Of a stretch of 60,617 nt of DNA, positions 40,987 to 51,532 are shown piece by piece. This stretch comes from an uncultured Clostridium sp. (GTDB lineage Bacteria; Bacillota; Clostridia; TANB77; CAG-508), in assembly GCA_947363765.1 (NCBI GenBank), contig CANAQC010000001.1:72250-132866 (forward strand), given 5' to 3'. The notes below the pieces were generated by a model. The model was not told the DNA's origin. It searched no databases and saw nothing but the letters and a program-made list of their open reading frames with translations. The position numbers and the translations under genes are program-made. How positions within the stretch are numbered: position 1 is the first letter of the stretch; every line of letters starts with the position of its first letter.

Positions 40987-41562
40987 TTATTTATTGTAAT
41001 AAAGTTCTTGATAAATTTTATAATCTCTTACAATTTTTCTTACATAATTATTTGTTTCCTTGTAAGGAATATTTTCTATATCGCTTCCATCCTCTTTTAT
41101 AGTTCCTTGGTCAATCCATCTTTTTAAATTACCTTTTCCTGCATTATAGGCAGTTAATGCCATAAGTGTATTTTGCTTATATTCTTTTAATAAATCTGAA
41201 AAGTACTTAGTTCCTAATCTAATATTTAATTCTGGATTATAAAGTAATGATTTATCAGTAAATGGTATATCTAATTTTCTTGCTAATTCTTCTGCTGTTG
41301 CCTCCATTAATTGCATAAGACCAATTGCTTGACTGGAAGAAACCACATCTTTATCAAAATTACTTTCTGCTTTAATAATCGCAAAAACTAGTAATGGATC
41401 TACTTCATATTCTTTAGCATATAAATAGACATATTCTGAATATTTAGTTGGATATATTTGTTTTAATACTACATTTTGTACCTTAAAAACACCAAATAAT
41501 AAAATTAGCACTAATACTACTAATATGATTATAATTGCTATTTTAGTCATTCTTTTTGACAA
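40987..41562 (-). CDS. membrane-anchored lytic transglycosylase (SLT fold)
   Basis: 191 residues. A membrane helix at about 7-27, then an SLT domain: [20 protein letters not shown] with catalytic Glu near residue 67, [30 protein letters not shown] and [10 protein letters not shown]. It cleaves peptidoglycan glycan strands outside the membrane. It sits 40 bp downstream of polA and 26 bp upstream of galE. Confidence 0.9.
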   Translation of the reverse strand: MSKRMTKIAIIIILVVLVLILLFGVFKVQNVVLKQIYPTKYSEYVYLYAKEYEVDPLLVFAIIKAESNFDKDVVSSSQAIGLMQLMEATAEELARKLDIPFTDKSLLYNPELNIRLGTKYFSDLLKEYKQNTLMALTAYNAGKGNLKRWIDQGTIKEDGSDIENIPYKETNNYVRKIVRDYKIYQELYYNK

Positions 41563-41601
41563 TTCAAGTCTCTCCTTTCCTTTTATACTATAATAATTTT
41601 A

Positions 41602-44318
41602 TTACTTTGCTTCATACCAATTATTTGCTTCAGATAACTCTACTTTTAATGGTACTTTTAATTTCATAGCATTTTCCATTGAAGTCTTTAAAATTTCAGC
41701 TACTTGGTCCTTTTCTTCTATTTTTGTATCTATTAGTAATTCATCATGTACTTGTAATACCAATTTTGATTGTAAATTAGCATCATTTAATCTCTTCCAT
41801 ACATCAATCATAGCAATTTTCATAATATCTGCTGCTGTGCCTTGAATTGGTGTATTCATAGCTGCTCTTGCTCCAAATTGTCTTACCATATAGTTTGAAG
41901 ATTTTAACTCTGGAATATATCTTCTTCTGTGAAATAATGTCTCTACATAGCCCTTTTCCTTTGCATCTTCTACAATATCATCCATAAATTTTTTAATTTC
42001 ACTATATTTTTCTAAATATTGGTCAATATAACTTTTTGCTTCTTTTTTAGATATTCCCAATTGCCCTGCTAATCCAAAATCACTAATCCCATAAACAATT
42101 CCAAAATTAACTGCTTTTGCACTTGATCTTTGCTCACTTGTTACTTCTCCTATTGGAATATTTAATACTTTTGAAGCTGCTTGTTTATGAATATCTTCAT
42201 CATTTATAAAAGCTTCTATCATATGTTCATCTTCAGAAATATGAGCAAGTACTCGTAATTCAATTTGTGAATAATCTGCATCTAGAAATATACATCCTTT
42301 ACTTGGTTTAAATGCTTTTCTTATTTTTTTACCTACATCTTGTCTTGTTGGAATATTTTGTAAATTTGGTTCTGTTGAACTAATACGACCAGTTGCAGTT
42401 ACTGTTTGATGAAAATATGAATGAATTCTTTGGTCTTTTGTATTAATATATGGCAATAAACCTTCTACATAAGTAGAATTTAATTTAGCAATAGCACGAT
42501 AATCTAAAATTTTAGGAACTACTCCGATGCTCTTTTTTTATTTTTTCTAGTGTATCTACATCTGTTGAATAACCATTTTTTGTTTTTTTAGCATATGGCA
42601 ATTTTAATTTTTCAAATAGAATTTCTCCTAATTGTTTTGGAGAATTAATATTAAATTCTTCTCCTACTAACTCATAAATTTCTTTTGTTAGTTCTTCTAA
42701 TTGTTTTTTTAAAATACTTCCATAAGAAATTAGTTCTTCTTTTTCTACTTTCATTCCTATATATTGCATATCTGCTAATACTTTTACAAGTGGCATTTCT
42801 ATATTGCAAAATAATGTATAAGAATCTTCTTCTATTAGCTTTTCTTTTAAAATTTGCTCTAATTTTGATATTACAAATACATTAATAATTCCTTGTTGTT
42901 TTTGTTTTGTATCTGTATTATCTTCACTTATATCAAATAAGTTTAATTGTTCTTTGTCCTCTTTTACACCTTTTTTGTTTAAATATTCTGTTATATCAAT
43001 ATTTGTATATGCAATACTTAGTCCATCTAATGGATATTTAGAAGATACAGGATTTAACAAATATGCTGCAATTTTTACATCAAATTCAAAATGTTTTGGT
43101 GTTATTCCTTCTTGTTTTAATAAAATATAGTCTCTTGATAATTCATAACCAACAAGATTTTTTTCTTCAAATATATGTTTAAAACTCTTTACAAATTCTT
43201 GTTTTTTTTCTTCAAATTCATAATAATATACTATATTATTTAAAAATATACTTATACTTATTATCTCTTTTGGTATAATATCCTCCACCATTTTTTTATC
43301 TTTTAACCCAAAATGATATAGGATTTTTTCTTCACTCTCTAAGCTTTTTATTAAATTTTCTAATTCTTGATTTGTTGTAATTTCCTTTGTTTCAAATTCT
43401 GTGCTTTCTTGTTCATTAGTTTGATTTTCACTTTGTAAACAAAAACGTTCAATATATCTGTTAAAACGATATTTTTTAAATAGTTCTAGTACTTTAGGTT
43501 TGTCCCATTCTTCTACTTTCATTTGCTCTAATTTTTCTTCAATTGGAGAATCTATGTTAATTCTTCCGAAGTTCTCTTGAAAGAAAAGCGAGTTCCTTAT
43601 TATTAATTAATTTTTCTCTTAATTTTCCTTTTATATTGTCACTACCTTGTTCTAGTGATTCATATAATTTATCCATATCTGTATATTCTTTAATTAATCC
43701 TAATGCTGTTTTTTCTCCTACTCCTGGAACACCTGGAATATTATCAGATGTATCTCCCATTAAGCCTTTTACTTGAATTAACTGATATGGTTCTATTCCA
43801 TATTCTTCAATTACTTTGTTTCTATCATAATAGTCCGTTTCTGTTTTTCCTGCTTTTGTTCTTGGAATTTCAATTGTAATTTTATCTGTTGCCAATTGAA
43901 AATTATCTCTATCACCAGAAAGAATAGTAACATCTAGACCATTTTGTTCGCCAAAACGTGATAGAGTACCAATAATGTCATCTCCTTCATATCCTTCCTT
44001 TTCAATTATTTTAATATTCATTGCCATTAAAACTTCTTTTATCATTGGCATTTGCATTGCTAACTCTTCTGGCATCCCTTTTCGGTTTGCTTTATAATCT
44101 TTATATAATTCATGTCTTTTAGTTTTCCCTTTTTTATCAAAAGCGACTACTAAATATTCTGGTTTTAGTTCTTCTTGTACTTTAAACAAAATACTTAAAA
44201 ACCCATATACTGCATTTGTATATGTTCCATCTTCAGTCATAAGCATTTTATTTCCCATAATTCCATAAAATGCACGGTTTAATATGCTATTTCCATCAAT
44301 CAATAATATTCTTGACAA
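41602..44318 (-). CDS. polA: DNA polymerase I, two CGG +1 recoding sites
   Basis: 904 residues from ATG at 44318. The 5' nuclease domain (1-290) starts ILLIDGNSILNRAFYG. First shift at CGG 43568-43566 (after residue 250): AFLSREL-GRINIDSPIE. The middle 3'-5' exonuclease-like domain lacks the usual acidic motif (it reads LYHFGLKDK), so proofreading is probably lost, as in many Firmicutes. Second shift at CGG 42526-42524 (after residue 597): LEKIKKEH-GVVPKILDYRAIAKL. Polymerase motifs follow: A DADYSQIELRVLA, B AVNFGIVYG, C QVHDELLI. The polymerase active site is reached only after two successful shifts. Confidence 0.95.
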
Positions 44319-44412
44319 GGCACTTGTCCTCCTTATTTTTGTTATCCATTCATCTCAAATTTAATATTTACTTTATTGTACCACATTATATTATATTAAA
44401 ATCAAAATATCA

Positions 44413-44452
44413 AGAAAAAGAGAACTTATCATATTGATATGTCCTCTTTTTC
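44413..44452 (-). terminator. hairpin between polA and the decayed gene
   Basis: GAAAAAGAG and CTCTTTTTC arms with an inner ATCATATTGAT palindrome, located between the pseudogene end and the polA promoter region. Confidence 0.6.
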
Positions 44453-44478
44453 ATTATACTTGAAGAATTTTAAATTGA

Positions 44479-44870
44479 CTAAAATATGCATTCATCTGCT
44501 TCTTTTTGTAATATTTTAAGTCTTTCTTCATATTCATTTTTTGGTATTTTTTCCTCCATAAAGTCTTTTTGAAATTTTTTTATTTCTTCTAATTTTGTTT
44601 GTCTTTTTTTGAATAAAATTTGTAGACAAATAAAAAAAATCTTTTTCTGTGTATTTTGCATAACAGAAGTTATTTCTTTAAATTTGTCAATATCTGTATC
44701 TACAATCTCTTGTAACCACTTTTTAGTTTAATTTTCAAAATCTGCTAATGAAGGAAAAATTGTAATATTTACAATATAGCTTTTGTAAGTAATTTGTGTA
44801 ACATTTCCATTTTTGTCGATATTAAATTCTACTATTGCACTACCTTTAACCTTTGCAGATATTACCCCAT
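44479..44870 (-). pseudogene. decayed hypothetical gene with an in-frame stop
   Basis: On the minus strand one frame reads YGVISAKVKGSAIVEFNID, then GNVTQITYKSYIVNITIFPS and ADFEN. A TAA follows, and then the same frame continues KKWLQEIVDTDIDKFKEIT to the stop at 44479. An AAAGGAG lies upstream but no start codon is in frame. The continuity across the stop suggests a nonsense mutation. Family not recognised. There is no CGG in it. Confidence 0.5.
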
Positions 44871-45088
44871 AATTAAAATTCTCCTTTCATTTTTTACACT
44901 AATAATATAAATATTATACTCTAATTTTAAATATACTGCAATACAAAAAATATTAAATTACATTATGTTCAAACTTATTATATTCATGAACAATTGTAAC
45001 TATATTAAATCATGATATTTTACTCTTAAATGTATGTTTTCTCAATTTTTGTGACATACTTTTAAAAAAGATTTTTAGAGGTGAATCC

Positions 45089-47711
45089 ATGAATTCTAAT
45101 TTGAAACTAGAAGAAATTAATTTAAGTGAAAAATATGGACTTGAAACTGTTTTACCTTCAGAAGAATTTTTAGCAAAAAAGAATTTTCTAATATCTGGTT
45201 TAACAAACGATTTTGCAAAAAGCTTACTTATAAAAAATGGTTTGAATGAATTAAAACAATCTAAAGAGAAGAATTGGTATCACTACTTTTTAAGTAGTTT
45301 ATTTAGTCCTTTTAATGTTATTTTATTACTAATTTGTATTGTATTAATTTATACAGATGTTATTTTACCAGATGTTCCAAGTTATGCAAATATTATTGTT
45401 ATTTTAGTATTAGTTTGTGCAAGTACTTTTCTTGAATTTATACAAGAATATCGTTCTAATAAAGCTGCATCCAAACTTAGAAATATGGTTGCTACTACTT
45501 GTAGAGTTCTACGTGATGGAAAACAAACACAAATTCCCATAAAAGAAATTGTTGTAGGTGATTTAGTTCTTCTTTCCGCTGGTGATATGATTCCAGGCGA
45601 TCTTCGAATTATTGAAGAAAAAGATTTACATGTTGGCCAATCAACTCTTACAGGAGAATCAGAACCTGTAAAAAAGCTATCATCTTCTCAAATGTCTTCT
45701 ATAAATGATATAAAAAGTGTAACTGATTTAGATACAATTTGTTTTATGGGTACAAATGTTATTAGTGGTAGTGCTAAAGGTATTGTTATAAAAACTTCTA
45801 ATGATACTTATTTAGGAAAAATTGCAAAAACAATTCAATCTGGTAAACCAGAGACTGCTTTTCAAAAAGGTATCAAAAATATTAGTAAATTATTAATTCG
45901 TTTTATGCTTGTTATGATACCAATTACATTTTTAGTAAACATTAGTAAACATGATATTTTAATAACTTTTACATTTTCTGTTGCAATTGCAATTGGAATA
46001 ACACCTCTTTTACTTCCTGTTATCCTTTCTTCTTCTCTTGCTAAAGGTGCAATTCGAATGTCAAAAAAGAAAACAATTGTAAAAAAACTAGATTCTATTC
46101 AAAGTTTTGGTGCTATGAATATTCTTTGTACAGATAAAACAGGAACATTAACAAAAGATGAAATTGTACTTCAAAAATATTTAGATACAAGCGGAAATGA
46201 AAATTATGGAGTTTTAAAACATGCATTTTTAAATTCCTACTTTCAAACAGGCCTAAAAGGAAATATTGATAGTGCAATTATTGATAAAGCATTTGAAATG
46301 AATTTAAAAGATATTTTAAATAATTACACTAAAATAGATGAAATTCCTTTTGATTTTTCAAGGAGACGTTTATCTGTAGTAGTTTCAGATGGAAAAAAAA
46401 CACAATTGATTACAAAAGGAGCGGTTGAAGAAATTTTATCTATTTGTAGTTTTGTTTATGATAATGGGAATATTTCTGAAATTACTCCGCAGATAAAGCA
46501 AAACATAAGAAATTTTACAAAAAAGCTTAATTTAGATGGTTTACGTGTAATTGCAGTATGCCAAAAAAATGATATTTCTGAAATTAAACATTTTAGTGTA
46601 AAAGATGAGACTAAAATGGTATTAATGGGATTTACTTGTTTTTTAGATCCCCCAAAGGAAAGTGCTAAAATTGCTATTGATAGATTAAACAAAAAAGGAA
46701 TTCGTGTTATTGTTTTAACAGGTGATAATGAAGAAGTTAGTAAATGTATTTGTGAAAAAGTTGGAATTAATTCTTCTCGTATTATCTCTCGGTAGTCAAA
46801 TTAGTCGTTCTTCTGATGCTGCACTATTACGTTTACTTTATGACACTAATATCTTTGTAAAACTTTCTCCTATTGAAAAAGCAAGAATTGTAAGATTATT
46901 AAAAGAATCAGGAAACATTGTTGGCTACATGGGTGATGGTATTAATGATAGCCCTTCTCTTACCAATGCTGATGTTGGAATTAGTGTTGATACTGCTGTT
47001 GATATTGCAAAAGAAACATCTGATATTATTTTACTTGAAAAAGATTTAAATGTATTATTAGATGGTGCTATTGAAGGAAGAAAAACATTTGCAAATCTTT
47101 TAAAATATATTAAAATGGCAGTTAGTTTTAATTTTGGTGAAGTATTATCTGTATTAATTGCAAGTATTGTTCTCCCTTTTTTACCAATTACACCAATACA
47201 ATTATTAGTACAAAGTTTGCTTTATGATTTTGGTCAATTATCTCTTCCTTTTGATAATGTTGATTCAGAATATGTAGCAAAACCTAGAAGATGGAATTTA
47301 AAAGATTTACGTAATTTTATGTTTTTTATGGGACCTACCAGCTCTATTTTTGATTTAATGGTATTTAGTTCATTATGGTTTGGTTTTGGTTTAAGAAGTA
47401 CGCAAAGTGCTCTTTTTCAAACAATTTGGTTTAGTTATGGAGTCGTTTCAAATTTAATTGGTTTACACATTATCAGAACTGCAAAGACACCATTTATAAA
47501 AAGTAATGCTTCTGTTCTTGTTTATATAACTTCAATTCTTTTAAGCATTATTGCTTTAATTGTACCTTTTACTGTTTTAGGTAGATGGATTGGACTTGTT
47601 AGTTTTCCACCAATTTATTTAACAGTAATTATTGGATTCCCTATTTTATATTGCTTTATTGCAAGTTTTGTTAAAAGGTTGTATATTAAGAAATTTGGTG
47701 AATGGATATAA
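45089..47711 (+). CDS. mgtA: MgtA-type magnesium-translocating P-type ATPase, one CGG +1 recoding site
   Basis: 873 residues from ATG at 45089 (RBS AGAGGTG). It is a P3B-type pump: GQSTLTGESEPVKK, the phosphorylation site CTDKTGTLTKDE and the hinge GDGINDSPSL. CGG at 46790-46792 (after residue 567) is followed directly by TAG in zero frame. Skipping the C gives SSRIIS-GSQISRSSDAA, the conserved Gly after the nucleotide-domain strand. The C-terminal membrane domain then follows to 47711. I looked for an M-box riboswitch in the 200 bp upstream and saw none. Confidence 0.9.
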
Positions 47712-47717
47712 GAACAA

Positions 47718-47759
47718 ATAATAAAAGAACTATTGTTTAAATATAGTTCTTTTATTATT
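47718..47759 (+). terminator. terminator after mgtA
   Basis: AATAATAAAAGAACTAT and ATAGTTCTTTTATTATT form a 17-bp stem just before the element boundary. Confidence 0.88.
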
Positions 47760-47767
47760 TGGCTATT

Positions 47768-47806
47768 TTCCACAGCAGTTTTTGTATTTCTTCCCACTTC
47801 CACATG
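47768..47806 (+). repeat. attachment-site repeat, left copy (displaced secA 3' end)
   Basis: Starts TTCCACAGCAG and contains the 25-bp core that is identical in both copies, ending CCCACTTCCACATG. On the minus strand it encodes the SEC-C zinc motif ([11 protein letters not shown]) followed by Lys and a stop. It is a relic of the pre-insertion secA end. Confidence 0.85.
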
Positions 47807-48018
47807 AAGACTTTATTTCTGTATTATCAATACTATAAAATACTATTTATACTAATAATATTGCAGATTATAGCGATTTATATTTATTGTATTATTAGTA
47901 TTATTTTTGTATATGTTTTCTTATTTTTTGCAAACAAAATGCAAACAATGTTTACATTCAATTTATGAAATAAGTATATAATAATTTTGTAAAAAATACA
48001 ATGCCCATATTAAATTTT
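47807..48018. other. element end without genes
   Basis: AT-rich DNA between the attachment repeat and toxN. Its only notable content is a 24-bp repeat at 47926-47949 that recurs near the other end. Confidence 0.5.
47926..47949 (+). repeat. arm-site-like repeat, left copy
   Basis: TTTT followed by GCAAACAA, AAT, GCAAACAA and T: a tandem 8-mer, identical over 24 bases to 53455-53478. Placement near both ends suggests integrase arm-binding sites. Confidence 0.6.
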
Positions 48019-48546
48019 TTAATTATTGTCGCTTTTGTATTCCTTACATTTTTCTTCTAATAACTTAAAATCTACAACATTTTTTATATAAGATACATCA
48101 TAATTATTAATTTTTTGATTGTATATAATACTTGCATACTTCTTTATCATTTCTTCATTTTTCCCAATAAATTCAAGTTCCTTTTCAACTAATATCTTAT
48201 AATTTTTGTTTCTTTCATATTTAGGTTCATATAATATTAATTCACTATCTGGAACAGGTATCATATTACTAATTCTTAATGTTCCTTTTAAAACTGGTAC
48301 ATTATCGACTTCCTCATTTGATACAATTCTTATAATAGGAACAATAGATTTTCTTATTTGATTATCTTTATAATCACTTTTTTTAGGAGATGACATTGGT
48401 ATATAATAGTTCATTTCATTTATTGTTAAAACTATACCTAAATATTTTCTTATTACTTTTCTTTTATCTTCTTTATTGTCATAAACTTTATAATCAAATT
48501 GTCTTAAATAATCTATATATTCATCTGTTACTGCATATAGTTTCAT
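48019..48546 (-). CDS. toxN: type III toxin-antitoxin endoribonuclease, ToxN/AbiQ family
   Basis: An RNA-cleaving toxin of 175 residues. ATG at 48546 with RBS TAGGAGG. The alignment to ToxN/AbiQ is clear along its length: N-terminal MKLYAVTDEYIDYLRQFD, KYLGIVLTINEMNYYIPMSS with PKK (basic active-site region), NMIPVPDSELIL, LEFIGKNEEMIKKYA and C-terminal VVDFKLLEEKCKEY. The upstream terminator hairpin and short RNA repeat have the expected layout of a type III locus. These systems commonly act in phage abortive infection and plasmid maintenance. Confidence 0.9.
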   Translation of the reverse strand: MKLYAVTDEYIDYLRQFDYKVYDNKEDKRKVIRKYLGIVLTINEMNYYIPMSSPKKSDYKDNQIRKSIVPIIRIVSNEEVDNVPVLKGTLRISNMIPVPDSELILYEPKYERNKNYKILVEKELEFIGKNEEMIKKYASIIYNQKINNYDVSYIKNVVDFKLLEEKCKEYKSDNN

Positions 48547-48566
48547 TCTTTCCTCCTAAAAAATAA

Positions 48567-48672
48567 AAGGTAAAGACCTAGATCTCTACCTTTTGATTTT
48601 ACAGCTCCCACTTGTTGGTAGGGTTCACCTGATTTTTTAACTGTAAATAGATATTAAATATCTATTTCTATT
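48567..48672 (-). ncRNA. type III antitoxin RNA (ToxI-like), single repeat
   Basis: On the minus strand, between promoter and toxN. It holds a 5' hairpin (AAATAGATAT with ATATCTATTT), then one copy of a likely antitoxin unit around AGGTGAACCCTACC and AACAAGTGGGAGC (48603-48630). That unit can form an H-type pseudoknot: GGT with ACC, and CCC with GGG. A terminator follows at 48567-48595 (AAAGGTA...TACCTTT), which would limit toxN expression. Known ToxI loci usually have two or more repeats; only one is seen here. Confidence 0.72.
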
Positions 48673-48678
48673 ATATTC

Positions 48679-48708
48679 ATTATAACCTGTTTTTATGCTA
48701 ATTGTCAA
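48679..48708 (-). promoter_or_regulatory. promoter of the antitoxin-toxin operon
   Basis: TTGACA (48708-48703), 18-bp spacer, TATAAT (48684-48679) on the minus strand: a strong consensus, fitting high antitoxin RNA production. Confidence 0.75.
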
Positions 48709-48726
48709 TCATTTTTGCCAATAAAA

Positions 48727-49356
48727 TTATATTTCATATTTTCTTAATTGCTCTATGAATCTTTCAATGTTCTCATCGTTTATATCTTCTGGCTCTATGC
48801 TAGAATTTTCCATAACTTGTTTTTCAATTCCTAAAGCACAATCTATTAGATGATTTGCCTTTTCTTCATTTGACCATACTGATAATGGCTTATCTTTATA
48901 TCTTACTTTTGCATCTTCTAATCTAGTCTTCAAATCAACTACACCATCTGGAGCAACTCTTTGATCACAATAGGCACATATTTTTATCTCATACGAACCT
49001 GAATTTAAAGTTTGTTCATTTTTTCTAGATCTTTTTCCATCTAAAATTATTAATTCTTTATCAGATAGTCCTTCAATCTTTCCAATCTCTAAATTTATTT
49101 CATGGTCATTAGTGCCATATTTGTCAAAATATCTTTTTCTAATAGCAATAAATTCATTATCATTAGAAAAATCTTCTGGTATTTTAACTATATTCCCCAT
49201 ATCATGTAATAAACAAACTCTTATAATTGCATTCTTATCTAATTCATTACCTACCCAATTATCTATAATTAAATTACTACATGCTGCAACTCTTAACATA
49301 TGCATTTGTAAATTCTCTGGCAAATGATATTTGTTATAAATCTCTAAAATATTCAA
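48727..49356 (-). CDS. HD-domain phosphohydrolase
   Basis: A predicted metal-dependent phosphohydrolase of 209 residues. The HD motif is RVCLLHDMGNIVK, with an earlier HMLRVAACS histidine. A TTG start at 49356 overlaps the cupin stop (TTGA) and has AGGAGGATT upstream, so the genes are translationally coupled. Substrate unknown; HD proteins near Nudix genes often act on nucleotides. Confidence 0.8.
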   Translation of the reverse strand: MNILEIYNKYHLPENLQMHMLRVAACSNLIIDNWVGNELDKNAIIRVCLLHDMGNIVKIPEDFSNDNEFIAIRKRYFDKYGTNDHEINLEIGKIEGLSDKELIILDGKRSRKNEQTLNSGSYEIKICAYCDQRVAPDGVVDLKTRLEDAKVRYKDKPLSVWSNEEKANHLIDCALGIEKQVMENSSIEPEDINDENIERFIEQLRKYEI

Positions 49357-49718
49357 GCAAAATCCTCCTCACTATACAATTTACATTGGTCTTTTGACCA
49401 TGCTGGAGAACAAACAATTGCTAATTTAAAATTACCATTCCAATAATATATATCTTTTTTATTTATAAAAATAATATCGCCCTTGTTAAAATCAATTGGT
49501 TCACTATTTCTTTTATGTATAGTTCCTTCTCCTTCTAAAATATAGCATAATTCTTCACACTCTAAATTAGAGCAATAACCTTGCATAGGGTATCTTCCAG
49601 TAATTTTATTAGTACAAAAATCCATATTTCTTTCATTTAAAGCTATTCCATATTCTAAAACCGAACTTGTATTGGCATAATTAAATTTCTCTGCATTTTC
49701 TTCTTTTACAATCTTCAT
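49353..49718 (-). CDS. cupin-fold protein
   Basis: A single cupin domain of 121 residues: ECEELCYILEGEGTIHKR and EPIDFNKGDIIFINKKDIYYW follow cupin motifs 1 and 2, but the canonical metal histidines are reduced. It starts at ATG 49718 overlapping the Nudix stop (ATGA), and is coupled to the HD gene behind it. Function unknown. Confidence 0.7.
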   Translation of the reverse strand: MKIVKEENAEKFNYANTSSVLEYGIALNERNMDFCTNKITGRYPMQGYCSNLECEELCYILEGEGTIHKRNSEPIDFNKGDIIFINKKDIYYWNGNFKLAIVCSPAWSKDQCKLYSEEDFA

Positions 49719-50227
49719 ATTGTTTCCTCCAATTCATCTTTTAAGAATTTATTAACAAATTCCCATCTATGTTTGATAAATTCACCATTATCAACTAATG
49801 TATTGATTTCTAACCATGTTGCCCATTTAGCATCAGATACTTCTTCTGCTTGAAATTTCATTTTTGATATATCGTAATTGCATTTTAAAATATATGTGTC
49901 TATCCATACATTGCCAGTTTTAAATTTTGTTATTAATTTTAATTCATTCGGATTTATATCTATATCTAATTCTTCTTTTGCTTCTCTTACTATTGTTTCT
50001 TTAGATTTTTCTCCTAATATTACAGAGCCACCTGTCATTGCCCATACATTAGGTTCTAATCTTTTTTGTTCTGCTCTCTTTTGAATTAATATTTTATTTT
50101 CATTATTGATAATCCATACATCTGCACCTAAATGGTATAATCCTCTATCAAATACTTTTTTATCATATTTTTCCATTATTTCCCCTGTTGGATTCCCATT
50201 ATCATCTAAAATTTCCCATAACTCCAT
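49715..50227 (-). CDS. Nudix hydrolase (IPP isomerase-like architecture)
   Basis: 170 residues. A Nudix box is seen as GGSVILGEKSKETIVREAKEEL then DI, a fit to GX5EX7REUXEEXGU with the final Gly replaced. The N-terminal MELWEILDDNGNPTGEI resembles Nudix proteins of the YfcD/Idi-like subgroup. It hydrolyses nucleoside-diphosphate-linked compounds; substrate unknown. It lies in a six-gene minus-strand cargo operon. Confidence 0.85.
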   Translation of the reverse strand: MELWEILDDNGNPTGEIMEKYDKKVFDRGLYHLGADVWIINNENKILIQKRAEQKRLEPNVWAMTGGSVILGEKSKETIVREAKEELDIDINPNELKLITKFKTGNVWIDTYILKCNYDISKMKFQAEEVSDAKWATWLEINTLVDNGEFIKHRWEFVNKFLKDELEETI

Positions 50228-50249
50228 AAATAATCTTCCTATCTTATAT

Positions 50250-50672
50250 TTATTTTCTTAATTTTAAATATCTTTCAATAAATTTTCTTGATGGTGAATA
50301 TAATTTTTCTGGCAAGTTATCTAAATCAAACCATTGCCATTCGTCTTCTTTTGTTGGTTCCATTACCTTTAATTCGCCATTATGCTTTTTGGCTATAACT
50401 TGTAATGTTATATAATGTCTATCTGGCTGAATGTCATCTGCTACATTAAATAACTCTAAATCATCTACATCTAAATTTGTTTCTTCTTTTACTTCACGTT
50501 TAGCACCCTCAAAAAATGTTTCATCATATTCTTGCTTTCCACCAGGTACAGTCCAACAATCAACTTCATATATTCCTCCTGTATCTTTCTTATCTTTAGC
50601 CCTATGTCCTAATAATATTTTATTACCATCTAAAATCATTACTCCAATTCCAACTTTTATATATTTATCCAT
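50250..50672 (-). CDS. Nudix hydrolase (MutT-like)
   Basis: 140 residues. The Nudix box GGKQEYDETFFEGAKREVKEE then TNLDV fits the consensus, with good catalytic glutamates. The N-terminus GVGVMILDGNKILLGHRAK and C-terminus DEWQWFDLDNLPEKLY resemble nucleotide triphosphate pyrophosphohydrolases. It is a second, distinct Nudix next to the first. Confidence 0.85.
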   Translation of the reverse strand: MDKYIKVGIGVMILDGNKILLGHRAKDKKDTGGIYEVDCWTVPGGKQEYDETFFEGAKREVKEETNLDVDDLELFNVADDIQPDRHYITLQVIAKKHNGELKVMEPTKEDEWQWFDLDNLPEKLYSPSRKFIERYLKLRK

Positions 50673-50691
50673 ACTTTACACCACCTTAAAA

Positions 50692-50997
50692 TTAATCTAC
50701 TTTTTCATGATATATAACTTCTTTTCCATTATTTTTAGCATACTCAATTTCATTTTTTGTACTGTTGCCAATATATCCATCAATATTTACAACATAAATA
50801 GCATCGCTTATATCAATTTTCTTTCTATGAATTTTATCTAAAATACTAGCATCAACACCTTCATACATTTGTCCATCAATATTATAAACACATTGAATAA
50901 CGGCATATCCTTCTTTTAGTTCCAATTCTTCAGCAATTTTCATCATTTCTTTTGAATATCTCATACTTCCACAAATTGTTATTACTTTAATTTCCAT
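50692..50997 (-). CDS. small Rossmann-like protein, nucleoside 2-deoxyribosyltransferase-related
   Basis: 101 residues. VITICGSMRYSKEMMKIAEEL is typical of DUF4406 and 2-deoxyribosyltransferase-like folds, as is DISDAIYVVNIDGYIGNSTKNEIEYA (acidic residue and substrate loop). Enzyme activity is not proven; it may bind or cleave a nucleoside. Confidence 0.65.
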   Translation of the reverse strand: MEIKVITICGSMRYSKEMMKIAEELELKEGYAVIQCVYNIDGQMYEGVDASILDKIHRKKIDISDAIYVVNIDGYIGNSTKNEIEYAKNNGKEVIYHEKVD

Positions 50998-51011
50998 GTA
51001 TAAATCCTTTC

Positions 51012-51425
51012 CTATTTTACTAAATCTAAATTTCCATTGATAATTTCTGGTGAGAATCCACTTATCTCATCAAACAAAATTCCCTCTGGTACTTCATTCC
51101 ATAAGTATATTTTCTTATTTTCCATAAAAGCTTCATATAATTCAAGAAATGTTGAGCCACCAATATAATTCTTTTTTCCATTTTTATCAAAATTTAAAGT
51201 TAATACTGCATCCATAGATTTTATTCTATCTCTACTTCTCCTAAACATTTCGCCTTTCATTCTTGCATGTTCTTCTTTTCCCTTAGCATACCATTCATTT
51301 TCAGCATTTGGATTTTCGTATGTATGAGGTAAAAATACTTCCCAGCCATTTTCTTCTAGTTTTTCTTTAATTGGTGGTATATCCTTATAAAAAGCTTTGC
51401 TACATATTATAAATATTTTGTTCAT
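51012..51425 (-). CDS. nucleoside 2-deoxyribosyltransferase-like protein
   Basis: 137 residues. It starts MNKIFIICSKAFYKDIPPIK and has SMDAVLTLNFDKNG then NYIGGSTFLELYEAFMENKKI, the pattern of the 2-deoxyribosyltransferase fold with Gly-Gly-x-Thr-x-x-Glu. It is the first gene of the cargo operon. With the neighbouring Nudix and HD genes it suggests nucleoside or nucleotide modification or clean-up. Confidence 0.65.
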   Translation of the reverse strand: MNKIFIICSKAFYKDIPPIKEKLEENGWEVFLPHTYENPNAENEWYAKGKEEHARMKGEMFRRSRDRIKSMDAVLTLNFDKNGKKNYIGGSTFLELYEAFMENKKIYLWNEVPEGILFDEISGFSPEIINGNLDLVK

Positions 51426-51532
51426 ATATAAATCACTCCAATTCTTATTCTATTTGTCAAATATTATACCATACTTTAAATTGATTGTATTCATTTTTGT
51501 AAAATTTTGTATCTTTTTTCCTAATATTTTAA

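Noticed and set aside
44871..45088. M-box magnesium riboswitch before the MgtA-type ATPase
   Set aside because: The leader is almost pure A/T with no recognisable conserved helices.
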